A stretch of 64,000 bases of DNA from Amycolatopsis sp. NBC_01480 (GTDB lineage: Bacteria > Actinomycetota > Actinomycetes > Mycobacteriales > Pseudonocardiaceae): NCBI RefSeq assembly GCF_036227205.1, contig NZ_CP109442.1:7688001-7752000 (forward strand), in the 5' to 3' direction. This document shows positions 62,589 to 64,000 of the stretch, piece by piece. The notes under the pieces are model-generated. The model did not search any database. It saw nothing but the letters and a program-made list of their open reading frames with translations, and was not told where the DNA came from. The position numbers were made by a program, and so were the translations under genes. Each line of letters starts with the position of its first letter. The first letter of the stretch is position 1.

Positions 62589-64000
62589 TTGTCCACTCAG
62601 GACACTGTGAATCCGCGAAGCGTTACCGGGCGCCAGAGCGCCCTCCCGCGGGTGCTGCGGGCGCGCGAGGACGACGACCTCGCCGCCCGGTTCGCCGCGT
62701 CCGCCGCGACCACCGGCGTCGGCGTCGACCTGGCGACGGGCGAATGCCTCGACTGGGTCGCCAAGCGCGCGCTGGCGAACCCGTGCCGGGTCAGCCGGAT
62801 CCCGTTCGCCGGACTGGCCGGCTGGAGCTTCCAGCGGGACACCGGGAACCTCGTGCACGACAGCGGGAAGTTCTTCAGCGTCGAGGGACTGCACGTCACC
62901 GTGGACGACGGGGCGACCGGCGAATGGCAGCAGCCCATCATCGTGCAGCCCGAGATCGGCATGCTCGGCTTGCTCGCCAAGGAGTTCGGCGGGGTGCTGC
63001 ACTTCCTCATGCAGGTGAAGATGGAGCCGGGCAACCCCGGGCTGTTCCAGCTGTCGCCGACCGTGCAGGCCACCCGGAGCAACTACACGAAGGTGCACCG
63101 GGGCCACGCGGTGAAGCACCTGGACCGGTTCCTCGACCCGGGCCGGGGCCGGGTGCTGGTCGACGTCCTGCAGTCGGAGCACGGCGCCTGGTTCTTCCGG
63201 AAGGCGAACCGGAACATGATCGTCGAGGTGTTCGACGACGTTCCGGTGGACGACGACTACCGCTGGCTCTCCCTCGGCCAGATCGGCGAGCTGCTGCACC
63301 ACCCGAACCTGGTGAACATGGACTCGCGCACGGTGCTGGCCTGCGCGCCGAGCCTGCCGCAGGAGCAGCGGGCACTGCGCTCGGACACCGAGCTGCGGTC
63401 GTGGTTCACCGCCGAGCGCGCCCGGCACGACCTGTGGTCCCGGCGGATCCCGCTGGCCGCGGTGGCGAACTGGCGGCGCGGCGCGACCGCGATCGAGCAC
63501 GAGCTCAACCGGTTCTTCCGGGTGGTCGCGGTCTCGGTGACCGCGCGGAACCGCGAGGTCGGCGGCTGGACCCAGCCGCTGTTCGAGCCGATCGGCACCG
63601 GGGTGGCCGCGTTTGTCGTCCGCCGCCTGCAGGGGGTGCCGCACGTGCTGGCCGATGCGCGGATCGAGGGCGGTTTCCAGAACACCGTCGAGCTGGGCCC
63701 GACCGTGCAGTGCACACCCGAGTTCCACGAGGACGGCTCGGACCGGCTGAAGTTCGTCGACCTGGTGCTGTCGGCGACCGGCGACCGGGTCCGCTACGAC
63801 GCCGTCCACTCGGAGGAAGGCGGGCGCTTCTTCCGCGCGGAGACCCGGTACCTGATCGTCGAGGCGGACGAGGCGCAGGCTCCCGCGGCGGCCCCGCCCG
63901 GCTACCAGTGGGTGACGCCGGGCCAGCTGAGCGCGCTGGTCAAGCACGGCAACTACGTCAACGTGCAGGCCCGCACCCTGCTTTCGGTGCTGACCAGCGG
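62589..64000 (+). CDS. NDP-hexose 2,3-dehydratase (3' end outside window)
   Basis: About 470 residues are visible and the frame runs off the window. The sequence matches the tandem-repeat NDP-4-keto-6-deoxyhexose 2,3-dehydratases (TylCVI/EryBVI type). Each half has a W.SLGQ or WVTPGQL motif near its end and an FFSVEGLHV or RFFRAETRYL strand, and the centre contains QPIIVQPEIGMLG with the Gln/Glu catalytic area. The enzyme removes the 2-hydroxyl to start a 2,6-dideoxysugar. The start is uncertain: I take TTG 62589, but AAGGAGG at 62561-62567 is best spaced for a CTG at 62574. GTG 62607 is another choice. Confidence 0.88.
   Translation, partial: MSTQDTVNPRSVTGRQSALPRVLRAREDDDLAARFAASAATTGVGVDLATGECLDWVAKRALANPCRVSRIPFAGLAGWSFQRDTGNLVHDSGKFFSVEGLHVTVDDGATGEWQQPIIVQPEIGMLGLLAKEFGGVLHFLMQVKMEPGNPGLFQLSPTVQATRSNYTKVHRGHAVKHLDRFLDPGRGRVLVDVLQSEHGAWFFRKANRNMIVEVFDDVPVDDDYRWLSLGQIGELLHHPNLVNMDSRTVLACAPSLPQEQRALRSDTELRSWFTAERARHDLWSRRIPLAAVANWRRGATAIEHELNRFFRVVAVSVTARNREVGGWTQPLFEPIGTGVAAFVVRRLQGVPHVLADARIEGGFQNTVELGPTVQCTPEFHEDGSDRLKFVDLVLSATGDRVRYDAVHSEEGGRFFRAETRYLIVEADEAQAPAAAPPGYQWVTPGQLSALVKHGNYVNVQARTLLSVLTS

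Noticed and set aside
62481-63947. A 488-codon minus-strand frame at the window end
   Set aside because: The plus strand encodes a clear NDP-hexose 2,3-dehydratase that simply runs off the window, which explains why no closed plus-strand frame ends there.
1-64000. CRISPR arrays, tRNA/rRNA genes, insertion sequences, attachment sites
   Set aside because: I saw no regularly spaced identical repeats with spacers, no tRNA-like cloverleaf, and no transposase or integrase frame; the repeats present are local junction duplications or operator-like arrays.

Overview
The window is about 64 kb of very GC-rich DNA. It has actinomycete-style gene organisation: GTG/TTG starts, ATGA/GTGA overlaps, SARP and NarL-type regulators, mycothiol-type and AccE-type proteins. 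A filamentous actinomycete, perhaps a pseudonocardial genus, is the best guess; the genus is inference. Most of the window is a secondary-metabolite locus. I saw no rRNA, tRNA, CRISPR array, IS element or transposase.

Region 1 (3-7831) holds the 3' end of a MetE-like gene and then a compact azole-peptide (LAP/TOMM) locus. It contains a fused leader-binding/YcaO cyclodehydratase (932-3181), a SagB-type FMN dehydrogenase (3210-4640), two NarL-type response regulators, an AraC-type regulator and a 62-residue candidate precursor peptide (6504-6692). The candidate ends in a Cys-containing core and is followed by two terminators. Region 2 (7803-12739) is regulatory: a tandem-fused double histidine kinase, a SARP activator and a second AraC protein paralogous to the first.

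Region 3 (12770-30617, all plus strand) is an enediyne core: two DUF1702 proteins, UnbV, UnbU, a small-subunit/GMC oxidoreductase pair, a DinB/MDMPI-fold protein, the iterative enediyne PKS (1940 aa, KS-AT-ACP-KR-DH-PPTase), its hotdog thioesterase, a flavin reductase, and a carboxyltransferase with an AccE-like epsilon subunit. PKS plus thioesterase would make the polyene that the cassette turns into the enediyne warhead.

Region 4 (30658-42773, minus strand) looks like a pathway for an appended acyl/aryl group: AhpD-like protein, methyltransferase, P450, SnoaL-like protein, molybdopterin oxidoreductase, membrane acyltransferase, cupin-like protein, an adenylation-methyltransferase fusion and an acyl-CoA dehydrogenase. 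Region 5 (42981-64000) holds tailoring, sugar, resistance and export genes: three more P450s (four in all), a sugar O-methyltransferase, a StrG-like dioxygenase, an SDR, an FAD monooxygenase, a PNPOx-like protein, a serine hydrolase, a VOC protein, a second acyltransferase, a GT87-like protein, a deoxysugar ketoreductase, two DUF2306 membrane proteins, a glycosyltransferase, an epoxide hydrolase, an MFS exporter and an NDP-hexose 2,3-dehydratase cut by the window end. The product is therefore predicted to be a glycosylated, acylated enediyne.

The most interesting observations are these. The azole-peptide locus lies beside the enediyne core, and a similar ~22-bp-spaced 13-mer array lies upstream of both. 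The histidine kinase is a double unit with a degenerate first ATPase domain. Two of the four P450s lack the usual I-helix acid/threonine pair. Short tandem duplications sit on three separate gene junctions.
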